DNA from: Nocardioides sp. SR21
Lineage (GTDB): Bacteria > Actinomycetota > Actinomycetes > Propionibacteriales > Nocardioidaceae
Length of the DNA: 64,000 bases
Direction: 5' to 3'
Assembly: GCF_022761125.1 (NCBI RefSeq)
Contig: NZ_JAKWJR010000006.1
Span: forward strand, 62,001-126,000
Positions 45,421 through 54,594 of this stretch are shown here, piece after piece (position 1 is the stretch's first letter; the number at the start of each line of letters is the position of its first letter). The position numbers and the translations under genes are program-made. A model generated the notes under the pieces. It was not told the origin of the DNA and did no database searches. It saw nothing but the letters and a program-made list of their open reading frames with translations.

Positions 45421-46437
45421 TCAGCCCAGCCGCTTCTGGAAGTCGCCGAGCCGGCCCGCCGGGCGGAACCCGAGCCGCTCGTTGACACCGATCATGTGCG
45501 CGTTGACCTCGGCGTTGAACGTCGTCATCTGGGTGATGTCGGGACGCTCGGCCTGCAGCAGCTGCAGGTTCGCGACCTTCACCGCCAGCCCGAGCCGGCG
45601 ACCGCGGGCGTCGCCGCGCACGAGCGTGCCCCACTGGTACGCCTTGCCGGGCTCGTGGATGGTGGTCGCGAGGTCGGTGTAGGCGACGACCTCCCCGTCG
45701 GCATCGAGGGCGACGGTGTTGTACTTCGTCCGCCCCTGGCGGCTGAGCAGGGCCTCGGCCTCACGCATCGAGCCGACGTCCGCGCTCTCGGACTCGAAGT
45801 CCATCTCGCCGGTCGGCGCCTCGGTGATCAGCGTCGACGTCAGGCGCACCCAGCTCTCCGCGAGCTCCTCCGGCACCGGGCCGACCCAGGAGCGCAGCTC
45901 GTAGCCGCGGTGGTGGGGCGCGACCTCGGCCGCGAGCTCCTCGAGCACTCCGGCCGCGACCGGGAGCGCCAGCCGGCGCTTCACCTCGGCCAGCCCGAGC
46001 GTGTAGCCGCGGGCGCGGGCGAACTCGGCGCCGGACTCCCCCGCACCCTCCGGCCCGGCGTCGTACCTCCAGCACGCCATCGCCTGCATCACGCCCCGGC
46101 CGCGGGCCCGCGCCTCGCGCTCGAGCTCGGCCAGCATCGCGGACGCGTGCCCCTGGCGACGATCGTCCGGGCCCACGTGGACCGCGACCTCGGCGGTCTC
46201 CAGGTTGTCGAGCAACGGCGTCTCGAGGCGGCCGGCCGCGACGACGCGACCGCCGGCCCTCCCCACGAAGGCGTCCGCGCGGCGGGCGGCCCTCGGCTGG
46301 AGCGCCACCCGCATCTCGTCGCGCATCCACGGCGACGCGGCGTCGCCGTCGGCACGCTCGGCGGCGAGGTAGACGTCGTAGAAGGCGTCGTACGTCGCCT
46401 GGTCGTCCGGGTCGACGCGCTCGATGGTGAGGCTCAT
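45421..46437 (-). CDS. Tandem GNAT-domain acetyltransferase-like protein
   Basis: 338 residues from ATG at 46437, overlapping the ABC-F stop by 4 nt. Two GNAT repeats: the first has VHVGPDDRRQGHASAMLAEL (acetyl-CoA loop) near residue 95-115, the second GTLVRGDARGRRLGLAVKVAN near residue 272-292. This double-GNAT type occurs widely in actinobacteria with unsettled substrates. Coupling to an ABC-F gene invites a link to antibiotic tolerance or translation, which is inference. Confidence 0.85.
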   Translation of the reverse strand: MSLTIERVDPDDQATYDAFYDVYLAAERADGDAASPWMRDEMRVALQPRAARRADAFVGRAGGRVVAAGRLETPLLDNLETAEVAVHVGPDDRRQGHASAMLAELEREARARGRGVMQAMACWRYDAGPEGAGESGAEFARARGYTLGLAEVKRRLALPVAAGVLEELAAEVAPHHRGYELRSWVGPVPEELAESWVRLTSTLITEAPTGEMDFESESADVGSMREAEALLSRQGRTKYNTVALDADGEVVAYTDLATTIHEPGKAYQWGTLVRGDARGRRLGLAVKVANLQLLQAERPDITQMTTFNAEVNAHMIGVNERLGFRPAGRLGDFQKRLG

Positions 46438-48128
46438 CGCGCCCGCTCCACGCGGCCCTCGTCCCACACCGGGCCGTCGGACTCGTAGACCTCACCGTCC
46501 GCGCCGTACACGAGGAAGCGGTCGAACCCGCGCGCGAACCAGCGGTCGTGCGTGACCGCGAGGACCGTGCCGTCGAAGGCGTCCAGCCCGGCCTCGAGCG
46601 CCTCCGCCGACTGCACGTCGAGGTTGTCGGTCGGCTCGTCGAGCAGCAGCAGCGTCGCGCCGGACAGCTCGAGCAGCAGGATCTGGAACCGGGCCTGCTG
46701 CCCGCCGCTCAGCGACTCGAACCTCTGCTCGCCGGCGTGCGCCAGCTCGTAGCGGTCGAGCACGCGCGCCGCCTGCTCGCGCCCCATGCCTGCACGACCG
46801 TTCGGCGAGCCGTCGCCGCGGTGCAGGATCTCGAGCAGCGTGCGGCCGATCAGCTCGGGGTGCTCGTGGGTCTGGACGAACCAGCCCGGACGGACGCGAG
46901 CGCCGAGCTTGGCCTTGCCGGTGTGCCGCACCGGCTTGATCTCGATGTCCTCGACCGGGCGGTGCTCGACGTCGGGATCGCTCCCGCCGATCGCCAGCAG
47001 GCGCAGGAAGTGCGACTTGCCGGAGCCGTTAGAGCCGAGCACGGCGACGCGCTCGCCGTACCAGACCTCGAGGTCGAACGGCTTCATCAGCCCGGTCAGC
47101 TCGAGGTCCTCGCACACGACCGCGCGCTTGCCGGTGCGGCCGCCCTTGAGCCGCATCGTGACCTGCTGCTCGCGCGGCTGCTCGGTCGGCGGGCCGGCCT
47201 CCTCGAACTTGCGGAGGCGGGTCTGGGCGGCGCGGTACTGCGACGCCATGCCGTCGTTGTACTCGGACTTGATCTTGTAGTGGAGCACCAGCTGCTTGAG
47301 CTTCGCGTGCTCCTCGTCCCAGCGCTTGCGCATCTCCTCGAAGCGGAGGAACCGGTCGCGGCGGGCGTCGTGGTACGACGCGAACCCGCCCGGATGGGTC
47401 CAGACGGTGTTGCCCGCGTGGCCGAGCTCGACGGTGACCACGCGGGTCGCGGTGTTGTTCAGCAGCTCGCGGTCGTGGCTGATCATCAGGACCGTCTTGT
47501 CGGACTCGCGGATCCGGCCCTCGAGCCAGATCTTGCCGGGGACGTCGAGGTAGTTGTCGGGCTCGTCGAGCAGCAGCACCTCGTCCGGCCCGCGCAGCAG
47601 GAACTCCAGCACCAGCCGCTTCTGCTCGCCGCCGGAGAGCGTGCTGAGCGTGCGGTACTTCGCGCGGTCGTAGGGCAGCGAGAACGCGGCCATCGTGCAG
47701 ACGTCCCACGTGACCTCGACGTCGTACCCGCCGGCGTCGGCGAACTCCGAGAGCGCATGGGCGTAGGCCATCTGCGTCTTCTCGTCGTCGCTCTCCATCA
47801 GCGCCAGCTCGAGGCGGTCGACCTCGGCGGCAGCATCGCGGATGCGTGGTGGCGAGACGCTCAGCAGGAGGTCGGCGACGGTCGGGTCGTCACCGAGCCC
47901 GGCCCCGACGGCCTGCCGCATCACGCCGAGGCCCCCGGAGCGGGTCACCGCGCCGGCGTGCGGCACCAGGTCGCCGGTGATGATCCTCAGCAAGGTCGTC
48001 TTGCCGGCGCCGTTCGCGCCGACCAGCGCGACCTTGGCACCCTCGCCGACCCGGAACGACACGTCGTCCAGCAGCACTCTCCCGTCCGGCAGCTCGTACC
48101 GGACCCCTGCGACGTCTACGTGTCCCAC
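46434..48128 (-). CDS. ABC-F family ATPase (ribosome-associated)
   Basis: 564 residues from GTG. Two nucleotide-binding domains without membrane segments: first Walker A GANGAGKTTLLRI, signature TLSGGEQKRLVLEF, DEPDNYLD; second GSNGSGKSHFLRL, SLSGGQQARFQILLLE, DEPTDNLD. A charged linker (about 255-310: RKRWDEEHAKLKQLVLHYK) joins them as in ABC-F proteins, which act at the ribosomal E site or give antibiotic protection. The first domain has DNYLD instead of the common TNHLD. Operon with the GNAT gene. Confidence 0.92.
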   Translation of the reverse strand: MGHVDVAGVRYELPDGRVLLDDVSFRVGEGAKVALVGANGAGKTTLLRIITGDLVPHAGAVTRSGGLGVMRQAVGAGLGDDPTVADLLLSVSPPRIRDAAAEVDRLELALMESDDEKTQMAYAHALSEFADAGGYDVEVTWDVCTMAAFSLPYDRAKYRTLSTLSGGEQKRLVLEFLLRGPDEVLLLDEPDNYLDVPGKIWLEGRIRESDKTVLMISHDRELLNNTATRVVTVELGHAGNTVWTHPGGFASYHDARRDRFLRFEEMRKRWDEEHAKLKQLVLHYKIKSEYNDGMASQYRAAQTRLRKFEEAGPPTEQPREQQVTMRLKGGRTGKRAVVCEDLELTGLMKPFDLEVWYGERVAVLGSNGSGKSHFLRLLAIGGSDPDVEHRPVEDIEIKPVRHTGKAKLGARVRPGWFVQTHEHPELIGRTLLEILHRGDGSPNGRAGMGREQAARVLDRYELAHAGEQRFESLSGGQQARFQILLLELSGATLLLLDEPTDNLDVQSAEALEAGLDAFDGTVLAVTHDRWFARGFDRFLVYGADGEVYESDGPVWDEGRVERAR

Positions 48129-48156
48129 ATCAGACGATTGTCCGTGATCCGCGCCG

Positions 48157-49011
48157 TCAGATCACCTGCTTTACGCCCACCCGGGTGAGAACGATCGAGG
48201 CGTTGACGGGGTCGTACGACCCTCCATCGCCCGTGAGCGAGATGGTGCCGGCGCCGCTGTTGCGGAGTGCGACGGCATCACCGGCATCGAGCTGGACCAA
48301 CAGCTCACCGGAGACGGTTCCGGCGCCGGACTGGAACTCGGCGCCCGGGACCTCGAACCCGTTGACGGTGAGGCCGATGGTCTTGGCCGCGGCGCTGGTG
48401 ACGGCGACATCGATCGAGTAGACGCCGTCCTCGAAGACGTAGATCTCCTCGTAGGTGGCGGCGACACCGCTGTCGAAGCCGTTCCAGCGGAACGAGACGT
48501 TCGCTTCGGGCGCGACGTCCTGGTCGGTCGTCGCGTAGCGGTAGGTCTGGACCCACGCCGCGTCCATCGCGTCCGCGCCGGCCGGACCGGTCGCACCCGG
48601 CGAACCGCTCGGGCCGGCAGGCCCGCTCGGACCGGTCATGCCCGGCGCCCCGGAGGGGCCCGCGACACCCGGCAGGCCCCGCGGGCCGGTCAGACCCGGC
48701 GCTCCCGACGGACCGGGGGCGCCCGACGGACCGGCCTCGCCCTGCGCACCGGCCGCACCCGCGGCCCCGGTGGCTCCAGCAGGACCGGCCACGTTCCACG
48801 TGACCTTCGTCCAGCCACGCGGGCACGGCCGCGCCCCGTCGCCGAGCTTCATCGCGTCGGTCTTCTTGTTCACGCAGGCCGAGATCGTCTGCGCGTCATC
48901 ACGACCGCCGTGGGCCGCCACCCCCACCGCTGCGGCGGCTCCGCCGGTGACCAGGACCAAGGCGAGCGCGGGAGCAGCGTGGCGGCGGACAAGAGCGATC
49001 GGCTTAGGCAT
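48157..49011 (-). CDS. Collagen-like secreted protein
   Basis: 284 residues from ATG at 49011 with a GAGGACC ribosome site. An N-terminal signal/anchor segment ([21 protein letters not shown]) and a two-cysteine segment precede about 24 uninterrupted Gly-X-Y triplets (residues about 75-145; pattern [19 protein letters not shown]) rich in Pro, Ala and Ser. The C-terminal 140 residues are a beta-rich domain ([38 protein letters not shown]), resembling the TNF/C1q-like heads attached to bacterial collagens. It is expected to trimerise and be exposed on the surface. Function unknown. Confidence 0.88.
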   Translation of the reverse strand: MPKPIALVRRHAAPALALVLVTGGAAAAVGVAAHGGRDDAQTISACVNKKTDAMKLGDGARPCPRGWTKVTWNVAGPAGATGAAGAAGAQGEAGPSGAPGPSGAPGLTGPRGLPGVAGPSGAPGMTGPSGPAGPSGSPGATGPAGADAMDAAWVQTYRYATTDQDVAPEANVSFRWNGFDSGVAATYEEIYVFEDGVYSIDVAVTSAAAKTIGLTVNGFEVPGAEFQSGAGTVSGELLVQLDAGDAVALRNSGAGTISLTGDGGSYDPVNASIVLTRVGVKQVI

Positions 49012-49113
49012 GGAGGTCCTCGATGTGGTCGTGGAGACGGCTGACGGCATGCCCGAGAACGTCGGACTCTAACTGAGGACGGCGTTTCGGCTCCGTGGTC
49101 GTCTCACCGCAGC

Positions 49114-49119
49114 TAGCGT
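49114..49119 (+). promoter_or_regulatory. Secreted-esterase gene -10 box (leaderless promoter)
   Basis: TAGCGT, 6 nt before the GTG at 49126, with no ribosome site between. Confidence 0.55.
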
Positions 49120-49125
49120 GCGACC

Positions 49126-50247
49126 GTGACCACACTTCGCCGCACCATCGCGGTCGTGCTGACGACCGCGGTCCTCGCCGCCACGCTCCTCGCCCCGACC
49201 TCACCGGCCACCGCGCAGCAGGCACCGCCGCTGGGCCCGACGAGCTACTCCGCGAACGGCAAGTACGCCGTCGGCGAGCGCACGGTGAAGCTGCCGTCGG
49301 GCGTCAAGGTCGAGCTCTGGTACCCCGCTCGCAAGGCGGACGTGAAGGGCAAGAAGATCGGGGAGTACGACGTCGCCGACTGGCTGCCGGACTTCCTCAA
49401 GTCCCAGCTGCCGCCGGGCGTCGAGGTGACCTACCCCAGCGGCGGCGTACGCGGCGTCCCGGTCGCGCCCGGCAAGTTCCCGCTGGTCGTCTTCAGCCAC
49501 GGCTTCGCCGGCTTCCGCACGCAGTCGTCCGCGTTGACGGCCGCCATCGCGTCGTGGGGCTTCGTCGTGGCCGCACCGGACCACCCGAGCCGCAACCTCA
49601 CCAAGGTGATGTTCGGCCCGGCCGGCACGACCACGGACGTGGAGGACCTGCAGGACACGATCACCATGGTCGCGAAGCAGAACAAGACCAAGGGCTCCTG
49701 GCTCCGCAAGCACGTGCTCATGTCGCAGATCGGCGCGCTGGGCCACTCGGCCGGCGGTCGGGCGGTCGAGAGCCTCGCCTCGGTGGACAAGCGCGTCGAC
49801 ACCTTCATCGGGATGGCCCCCGCCCACGACCCGGAGCTCGCCCCCGTCCAGAAGCCCAGCCTGGTCATCGCCGCCACCGGGGACGGCATCATCAGCCTGG
49901 ACAAGATCGAGGCGACGTACGAGACCATGGCCGCGCCCAAGCGGATCGTGGTCACCAACGGCGGCCACCTGGTGTACAGCGACCTGTGCGAGGTCGGCTC
50001 GGCCGAGGGCGGGCTGCTCGAGATCGCCGAGGCGGTCGGCATCACGGTGCCGCAGAACCTGATCCCGCTGGCGACCGACGGCTGCTACGAGCCCGCGCTG
50101 GCCCCGCCGCTGGCCTGGCCGGCCGTCCAGCACGTCGTGGTCGCGCACCTGCGGCGGGTGTTCGGGACCGACGCCACGGACGCCGCGTTCACGGGTCTCG
50201 TCGAGGCGTACCCGGGGATCGTCACCGACAGCCGCAGCGCGCAGTAG
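49126..50247 (+). CDS. Secreted alpha/beta hydrolase (esterase/lipase-like)
   Basis: 373 residues from GTG. Signal peptide about 1-30 ending ATAQQAPP. Alpha/beta-hydrolase motifs: oxyanion region VVFSHGFAGFRTQSS, nucleophile elbow ALGHSAGGRAVE, an Asp in AATGDGIISLD and the catalytic His in NGGHLVYSD. The fold and spacing recall chlorophyllase/PAF-acetylhydrolase-like or cutinase-like secreted esterases; substrate is not determinable. A GC hairpin follows. Confidence 0.85.
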   Translation: MTTLRRTIAVVLTTAVLAATLLAPTSPATAQQAPPLGPTSYSANGKYAVGERTVKLPSGVKVELWYPARKADVKGKKIGEYDVADWLPDFLKSQLPPGVEVTYPSGGVRGVPVAPGKFPLVVFSHGFAGFRTQSSALTAAIASWGFVVAAPDHPSRNLTKVMFGPAGTTTDVEDLQDTITMVAKQNKTKGSWLRKHVLMSQIGALGHSAGGRAVESLASVDKRVDTFIGMAPAHDPELAPVQKPSLVIAATGDGIISLDKIEATYETMAAPKRIVVTNGGHLVYSDLCEVGSAEGGLLEIAEAVGITVPQNLIPLATDGCYEPALAPPLAWPAVQHVVVAHLRRVFGTDATDAAFTGLVEAYPGIVTDSRSAQ

Positions 50248-50254
50248 CGCTGCC

Positions 50255-50293
50255 CGGTCGTGTGGGCGGGCCGTGAGCCCGCCCACACAACCG
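50255..50293. terminator. GC-rich hairpin terminator
   Basis: Stem CGGT-C-GTGTGGGCGGG with complement CCCGCCCACAC-A-ACCG and a 7-nt loop, just after the esterase stop. No long T-run follows, so it may be an intrinsic terminator of the actinobacterial hairpin-only type. Confidence 0.7.
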
Positions 50294-50298
50294 ACCAT

Positions 50299-50320
50299 CG
50301 ATAGTTGTCTTTGTCTATCG
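50299..50320. promoter_or_regulatory. Inverted repeat overlapping promoter of the secreted propeller gene
   Basis: CGATAG-N10-CTATCG, with the right arm overlapping the -10 TATCGT (50316-50321) of the next gene. A candidate operator; binding protein unknown. Confidence 0.5.
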
Positions 50321-50321
50321 T
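50316..50321 (+). promoter_or_regulatory. Propeller-protein gene -10 box (leaderless promoter)
   Basis: TATCGT, 7 nt before the GTG at 50329. Confidence 0.5.
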
Positions 50322-50328
50322 TTTAGTC

Positions 50329-51687
50329 GTGATTGGACTCGCTGCCGCTGCCACCGCCCTCGCGCTGCTGCTCCCGGGCGCTCCGCCGGCCAACCCCCAC
50401 GCAGGACCCGACGGCACCGCGACCATGCACGGCGACAGCGGTTCGTCCGACACCACGCCGTACGCCGGACCGGGCGCGAACCCCGAGACGCCGGTGGCGA
50501 TCCCGCTCGGCGGCGTGTGCCCGACGATCCTCGCCGGGTCGGACGGGCTCCCGCTGGCGCTGTGCACCGGCTACCTCGACCGGGCGCCCGACCTGCACCT
50601 GCTCGACCCGGAGACCGGCCGGCCGCTCGCGAGCCTCCCGCTCGAGAAGGGCAGCCTGCTCGGCGGTGTGTACGCGTACGTCGACCACCGCGACCGCCTG
50701 GTCACCGTCGACGGCTCCGGCGCGATCCTGCTGATCGCACACGACCAGAAGGGCCCGGGCGGAGCCTGGCGCCTGGTGGTCCAGCGCCGGATCCCGATCG
50801 AGGAGACGGTCACGACGGTCGCGCCCGGCTACGACGGCCGGATCTGGTTCGGCACCGCCGACGGCCGCGCCGGCTGGGCGGATCCGCGCACGAAGGAGGT
50901 GCGCGCCCGCACCCTGGGGACGCGGCCCGAGATCGTCGCGAACAGCATCTCCACGAGCCCCGACGGGACGTCGGTCGTGACGGACCGGGCGACGTACCTG
51001 CTGACCGCGAAGCGCCGCGGCGTGCGCATCGAGTGGCGGCGCGGCTACGACCGCGGGCCGGCGCGCAAGCCCGGCCAGCTCAGCCACGGCAGCGGCGCGA
51101 CGCCGACGTTCTTCGGCCCGCGCACCGGGCACGAGTACGTCGCGATCACCGACAACGCCCGGCCGCGCGAGCACCTCATCGTCTACCGCGCGGGCTCCGG
51201 CGCGACGCTCTGCAAGGTCCCGATCTTCGACGCCGCGAGCAGCGGCACCGAGAACTCGCCGGTCGGCTGGCGCAACCAGGTGTACGTCGCCAGCACGTAC
51301 GGCTACCCCTACCCCGCGACCCCCGACGGCGCCGGGGAAGCCGACCCCGCCAGCGCCGACTTCGTCGGCGGCATGCAGCGCTTCGACATCACCGGCGACG
51401 GGTGCGAGCTGACCTGGTCGCGGCCGACCCGCTCGGCCGCGGTCCCCCGGCTGGCGCGTGCCGAGGGCGTGATCTACACGGTGACCCGCTCGGACGCGCA
51501 GGCCTACGCGCTGGCGCGGATCTCGCCGCGCACCGGTCGCGTCCTCAGCGAGACGACGCTCGGGGTCGGGCCGCTCGCCGACACCCTGCAGATGGTGGGC
51601 ACGATCCTCCCGGACGGCACCCTCCTGCAGGGCAGCATCGGCGGCCTCTCGGTGGTCCGGCCGCGGGCGGTACGGACGCCCTCCTAG
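50329..51687 (+). CDS. Secreted beta-propeller-like protein of unknown function
   Basis: 452 residues from GTG at 50329, preferred to a TTG 24 nt upstream because it fits a TATCGT box 7 nt away. N-terminal signal (AAAATALALLLPG). The mature protein has repeated beta blades: HLLDPETGRPLASLPLEKG, GYDGRIWFGTADGRAGWAD, NSISTSPDGTSVVTDRATY and VIYTVTRSDAQAYALARIS. They recall PQQ-like or lactonase-type propellers, but no cofactor-binding residues are obvious. The next gene's promoter overlaps its stop codon. Confidence 0.75.
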   Translation: MIGLAAAATALALLLPGAPPANPHAGPDGTATMHGDSGSSDTTPYAGPGANPETPVAIPLGGVCPTILAGSDGLPLALCTGYLDRAPDLHLLDPETGRPLASLPLEKGSLLGGVYAYVDHRDRLVTVDGSGAILLIAHDQKGPGGAWRLVVQRRIPIEETVTTVAPGYDGRIWFGTADGRAGWADPRTKEVRARTLGTRPEIVANSISTSPDGTSVVTDRATYLLTAKRRGVRIEWRRGYDRGPARKPGQLSHGSGATPTFFGPRTGHEYVAITDNARPREHLIVYRAGSGATLCKVPIFDAASSGTENSPVGWRNQVYVASTYGYPYPATPDGAGEADPASADFVGGMQRFDITGDGCELTWSRPTRSAAVPRLARAEGVIYTVTRSDAQAYALARISPRTGRVLSETTLGVGPLADTLQMVGTILPDGTLLQGSIGGLSVVRPRAVRTPS

Positions 51688-51690
51688 AAT
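51685..51690 (+). promoter_or_regulatory. PAP2 gene -10 box (leaderless promoter)
   Basis: TAGAAT, beginning in the TAG stop codon of the upstream gene and ending 7 nt before the ATG at 51698. Confidence 0.5.
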
Positions 51691-51697
51691 CCCCCGC

Positions 51698-52666
51698 ATG
51701 ACCCGGGGAGCGGAGGACGAGGCGCAGGCGCCTGCCGTCGAGCACGCCCGACCGCTGCCGTACCCCCGCACCCGCCGCAAGGTCCGCGCGGTCGCGATGG
51801 GCGCGTACGCCGCGGCGCTCGTCGCGTGGTCGCTCACCCTCGGGCTGCCGAACGACACCGTCCAGGTCTTCCTGTGGCTGTGGCTCGGGACCGTGGCCTG
51901 GAACGTCGAGGCGCGCCCGCGCTACCACCTGAACTTCCTCAAGGACTGGTGGCTGCCGGTCCTCGGCCTGATCATCTACTTCTTCAGCCGCGGCCTGACC
52001 GACGAGCTCGGGCTGCCGGTGCACGTGTACATGCCGATCCACTTCGACGAGTGGCTCGGTGGCGGGATGACGCCGACCGAGCGGCTGCAGGACGCCTGGT
52101 GCGGCGATCCGTGCCTGAAGGAGAGCGAGCCGCGCTGGTACGACGCGCTCTTCACCACCGTCTACGCCACCCACTTCGTGACCGGGCTGACCATCGCAGC
52201 GGTGCTGTGGGTGCGCAACCGGGCCGAGTGGATCAAGTGGATGCGCCGCTACCTGCTGATCAACTTCGGCGCGCTGGCGATCTACATCCTCTACCCGATG
52301 GCCCCGCCGTGGATGGCTTCCGAGGAGGGCTGGCTGGGCGCCGACGTCGCCCGGCTCACCAGCCGCGGCTGGCGCGACATCGGGCTGGACCGGATCGACC
52401 TGATCCTGCACGGGGTCGGCAACCCGGTCGCGGCGATGCCGTCGCTGCACGCCGGCATCACGTTCCTGATCGCGATCTACGGCATCCAGCGGCTGCGGTC
52501 GCCGTGGCGCTGGCTGCTCGCGCTGTACCCGCTGGCGATGTCGACGGCGCTGGTCTACATGGGCGAGCACTACGTGATCGACGTGATCGCCGGCGCGGCG
52601 CTGGCGACCGCGGTGCTGGTCGGGTGCCAGCTCTGGGAGAACAGCCGGGACCGAATCCGTATCTGA
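51698..52666 (+). CDS. PAP2-family membrane phosphatase / phosphotransferase
   Basis: 322 residues with about six membrane segments. PAP2 motifs C2 (AAMPSLHAGITFL) and C3 (MGEHYVIDVIAGAAL) carry the catalytic histidines; the first motif is degenerate. The overall form resembles actinobacterial inositol-phosphate-transferase-like or phosphatidate phosphatases that act on lipid phosphates at the outer face of the membrane. It begins 10 nt after the propeller gene and is followed by an AT-rich hairpin. Confidence 0.87.
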   Translation: MTRGAEDEAQAPAVEHARPLPYPRTRRKVRAVAMGAYAAALVAWSLTLGLPNDTVQVFLWLWLGTVAWNVEARPRYHLNFLKDWWLPVLGLIIYFFSRGLTDELGLPVHVYMPIHFDEWLGGGMTPTERLQDAWCGDPCLKESEPRWYDALFTTVYATHFVTGLTIAAVLWVRNRAEWIKWMRRYLLINFGALAIYILYPMAPPWMASEEGWLGADVARLTSRGWRDIGLDRIDLILHGVGNPVAAMPSLHAGITFLIAIYGIQRLRSPWRWLLALYPLAMSTALVYMGEHYVIDVIAGAALATAVLVGCQLWENSRDRIRI

Positions 52667-52677
52667 TATACGAAATG

Positions 52678-52707
52678 TTTCGCAAAATCCTTCCAGATTG
52701 TGCGAAA
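52678..52707. terminator. AT-rich inverted repeat between PAP2 and FG-GAP genes
   Basis: Arms TTTCGCAAAATC and GATTGTGCGAAA (12 bp, one mismatch) around a 6-nt loop. Its low GC is striking here. It could be a terminator or, because CGAAATG occurs on both flanks, an operator for the FG-GAP gene. Confidence 0.55.
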
Positions 52708-52747
52708 TGCTGACACGGTGAGGGCCCCGATCCCAGGAGGAGTCCCC

Positions 52748-54580
52748 GTGATCCGACCTCGCCGCGTCCGTGCGATCGCCGCCGCCGCAGCCGTCGCCAG
52801 CCTCGCCGCCGTACCCGCCGTGATGTCAGTCGGCGCCGCCGACGCCGAGGTAGCGCCGGCGGTGGACGACACCAGCGCGACCGACCCGACCTTCACCCGG
52901 CACGACATCGACGCCGCGGCCCCAGGCGCGGCGTTCACCTCGGTGGGCGAGGTCTTCGCGGGCGAGAAGGACATCGTGACGAGCGTGTGGGGGCTGTTCG
53001 AGGCCGCCCGCCCCCTGGGTCCCGGCGCGCTGAACATCTACCGCCCGGGCGCGAACCTCGACGACTGGACGACGATCAACGTCTTCGGCCCTGAAGAGGA
53101 CATCTGGATGCCGAACGCCACGACGGTCACCGACGTGGACGGCGACGGCGACAACGACCTGATCGTCCCGGCCGGCCACTTCTTCGGAACCGACACCTCG
53201 ATTCCCGCGGAGCAGCGCATCCTCAGCGGCAGCATCACCTGGTGGGAGAACAAGGGCACCGACCAGTTCACCCGCCACAACGTGATCACCGACCAGGGGC
53301 CGGCCTACCACGGCGTCCAGTACGTCGACCTCGACGGCGACGGCTTCAAAGACATCCTGACCGTCGCCGAGGAAGCGCGAGCCGCGGGCAACCAGGGCGA
53401 CGACAGCCTCGAGACCCAGGTGTTCCTCGGCAGCGCCGATCTCACCTTCACCGGCCCGATCGCGCTCGCGGACGTCGGTGGCAGCCAGCCGGTCGTGGCT
53501 GACGTCGACGAGGACGGCGACCTCGACATCATCACCGCGCGCTACTTCGACCCGCTGCGCGGCTCGGGCGGCGGCCAGTTCCCGGCCCCGAGCTACCTGT
53601 GGATGGAGAACACCGACCAGGACGGCACGCTCACGTCCGCGGACTTCGCGGTCCACACGATCGCGACGGTGCAGGAGACCAGCTTCGGGTTCCAGATCCA
53701 GCCCGTCGTCGGGTTCCGCGAGCCCGGCAAGGTCTCGTGGATCGCCACGAACCACGCCAACCGGTGCACCTTCTCGCTGCTGCTGCCGCCGTTCGCTGCG
53801 CGCGAGCAGGTCATCGAGTTCGTCCCGGGCGACGACATCCGTGCTCCGTGGGAGGCGATCACGCTCTCGGACCCGGAGACCCCGGTTCCGCCGTGCCCGG
53901 CCGACTACCTCAGCAACCGCGACAACTACCCGACCTGGACCGACGCGATCACCTCGCGTCCCAGCCCCGGCCAGGGCGCTCCTGGCACCTTCGGGTACGG
54001 CGACATCGACGGCGACGGCGACATCGACCTCGGGGTCTCCGGTGACGGCGACCGCCGGCTGTGGTGGATCGAGCAGCAGGCCGACGGCGGTACGACGCTG
54101 CACCGGCTGACCGCGGAGGGCGAGCACTTCGGCCAGTCCGGTGGCGGCTGGGTCGTCGACTTCAACAAGGACGGCGTCAACGAGCTGGTCTTCAGCTCCT
54201 GGGACCAGGGCACCGTCGCCATCTGGACCCGCACCGGCACCGTCACCCTGCCGCGCACCGTCGACAGCAAGCTGTCGGTGACGCCGGCGAAGTCGACGGT
54301 CAAGGCGGGCAAGAAGGGCACCTGGACCGTCAAGCTCACCGGCGCGGAGGACGGCCCGAAGCGCACCGTCAAGGTCGTCTTCGACCCGGCCAAGGGCAAG
54401 AACGTCTCGGTCGGCAAGGTCGTGGTCGGCCCGGCCGGGTCCGCGACCCTGAGCGGCAAGCTCACCTGGAAGCCGAAGACCAACGGCAAGCTCGTGTTCA
54501 CGTACGCCGGCACCACGGTGTCCGACGTGCTCAGCGACACGGCCGCCACGGCGACCGCGAAGGTGACGGTCAAGAAGTAG
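52748..54580 (+). CDS. Secreted FG-GAP/VCBS-repeat protein
   Basis: 610 residues from GTG at 52748, which has a perfect AGGAGG ribosome site; an upstream ATG at 52700 lies in the hairpin and lacks one. Signal peptide to about residue 35 (SVGAADA). Five or more acidic calcium-loop repeats mark an FG-GAP beta-propeller: DVDGDGDNDLIV, DLDGDGFKDILT, DVDEDGDLDIIT, DIDGDGDIDLGV and DFNKDGVNELVF. The C-terminal 110 residues are a Lys-rich Ig-like domain ending TAKVTVKK. No catalytic site recognised. It is likely an extracellular binding or adhesion protein. Confidence 0.85.
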   Translation: MIRPRRVRAIAAAAAVASLAAVPAVMSVGAADAEVAPAVDDTSATDPTFTRHDIDAAAPGAAFTSVGEVFAGEKDIVTSVWGLFEAARPLGPGALNIYRPGANLDDWTTINVFGPEEDIWMPNATTVTDVDGDGDNDLIVPAGHFFGTDTSIPAEQRILSGSITWWENKGTDQFTRHNVITDQGPAYHGVQYVDLDGDGFKDILTVAEEARAAGNQGDDSLETQVFLGSADLTFTGPIALADVGGSQPVVADVDEDGDLDIITARYFDPLRGSGGGQFPAPSYLWMENTDQDGTLTSADFAVHTIATVQETSFGFQIQPVVGFREPGKVSWIATNHANRCTFSLLLPPFAAREQVIEFVPGDDIRAPWEAITLSDPETPVPPCPADYLSNRDNYPTWTDAITSRPSPGQGAPGTFGYGDIDGDGDIDLGVSGDGDRRLWWIEQQADGGTTLHRLTAEGEHFGQSGGGWVVDFNKDGVNELVFSSWDQGTVAIWTRTGTVTLPRTVDSKLSVTPAKSTVKAGKKGTWTVKLTGAEDGPKRTVKVVFDPAKGKNVSVGKVVVGPAGSATLSGKLTWKPKTNGKLVFTYAGTTVSDVLSDTAATATAKVTVKK

Positions 54581-54594
54581 GCAGCGGGGTGTGG

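Noticed and set aside
46548..48188. Plus-strand frame opposite the ABC-F gene
   Set aside because: Low-complexity Arg/Val composition; the ABC-F motifs are on the minus strand.
52700..52747. ATG at 52700 as start of the FG-GAP gene
   Set aside because: It lies inside a hairpin and has no ribosome site, whereas the GTG at 52748 follows AGGAGG and begins a clean signal peptide.
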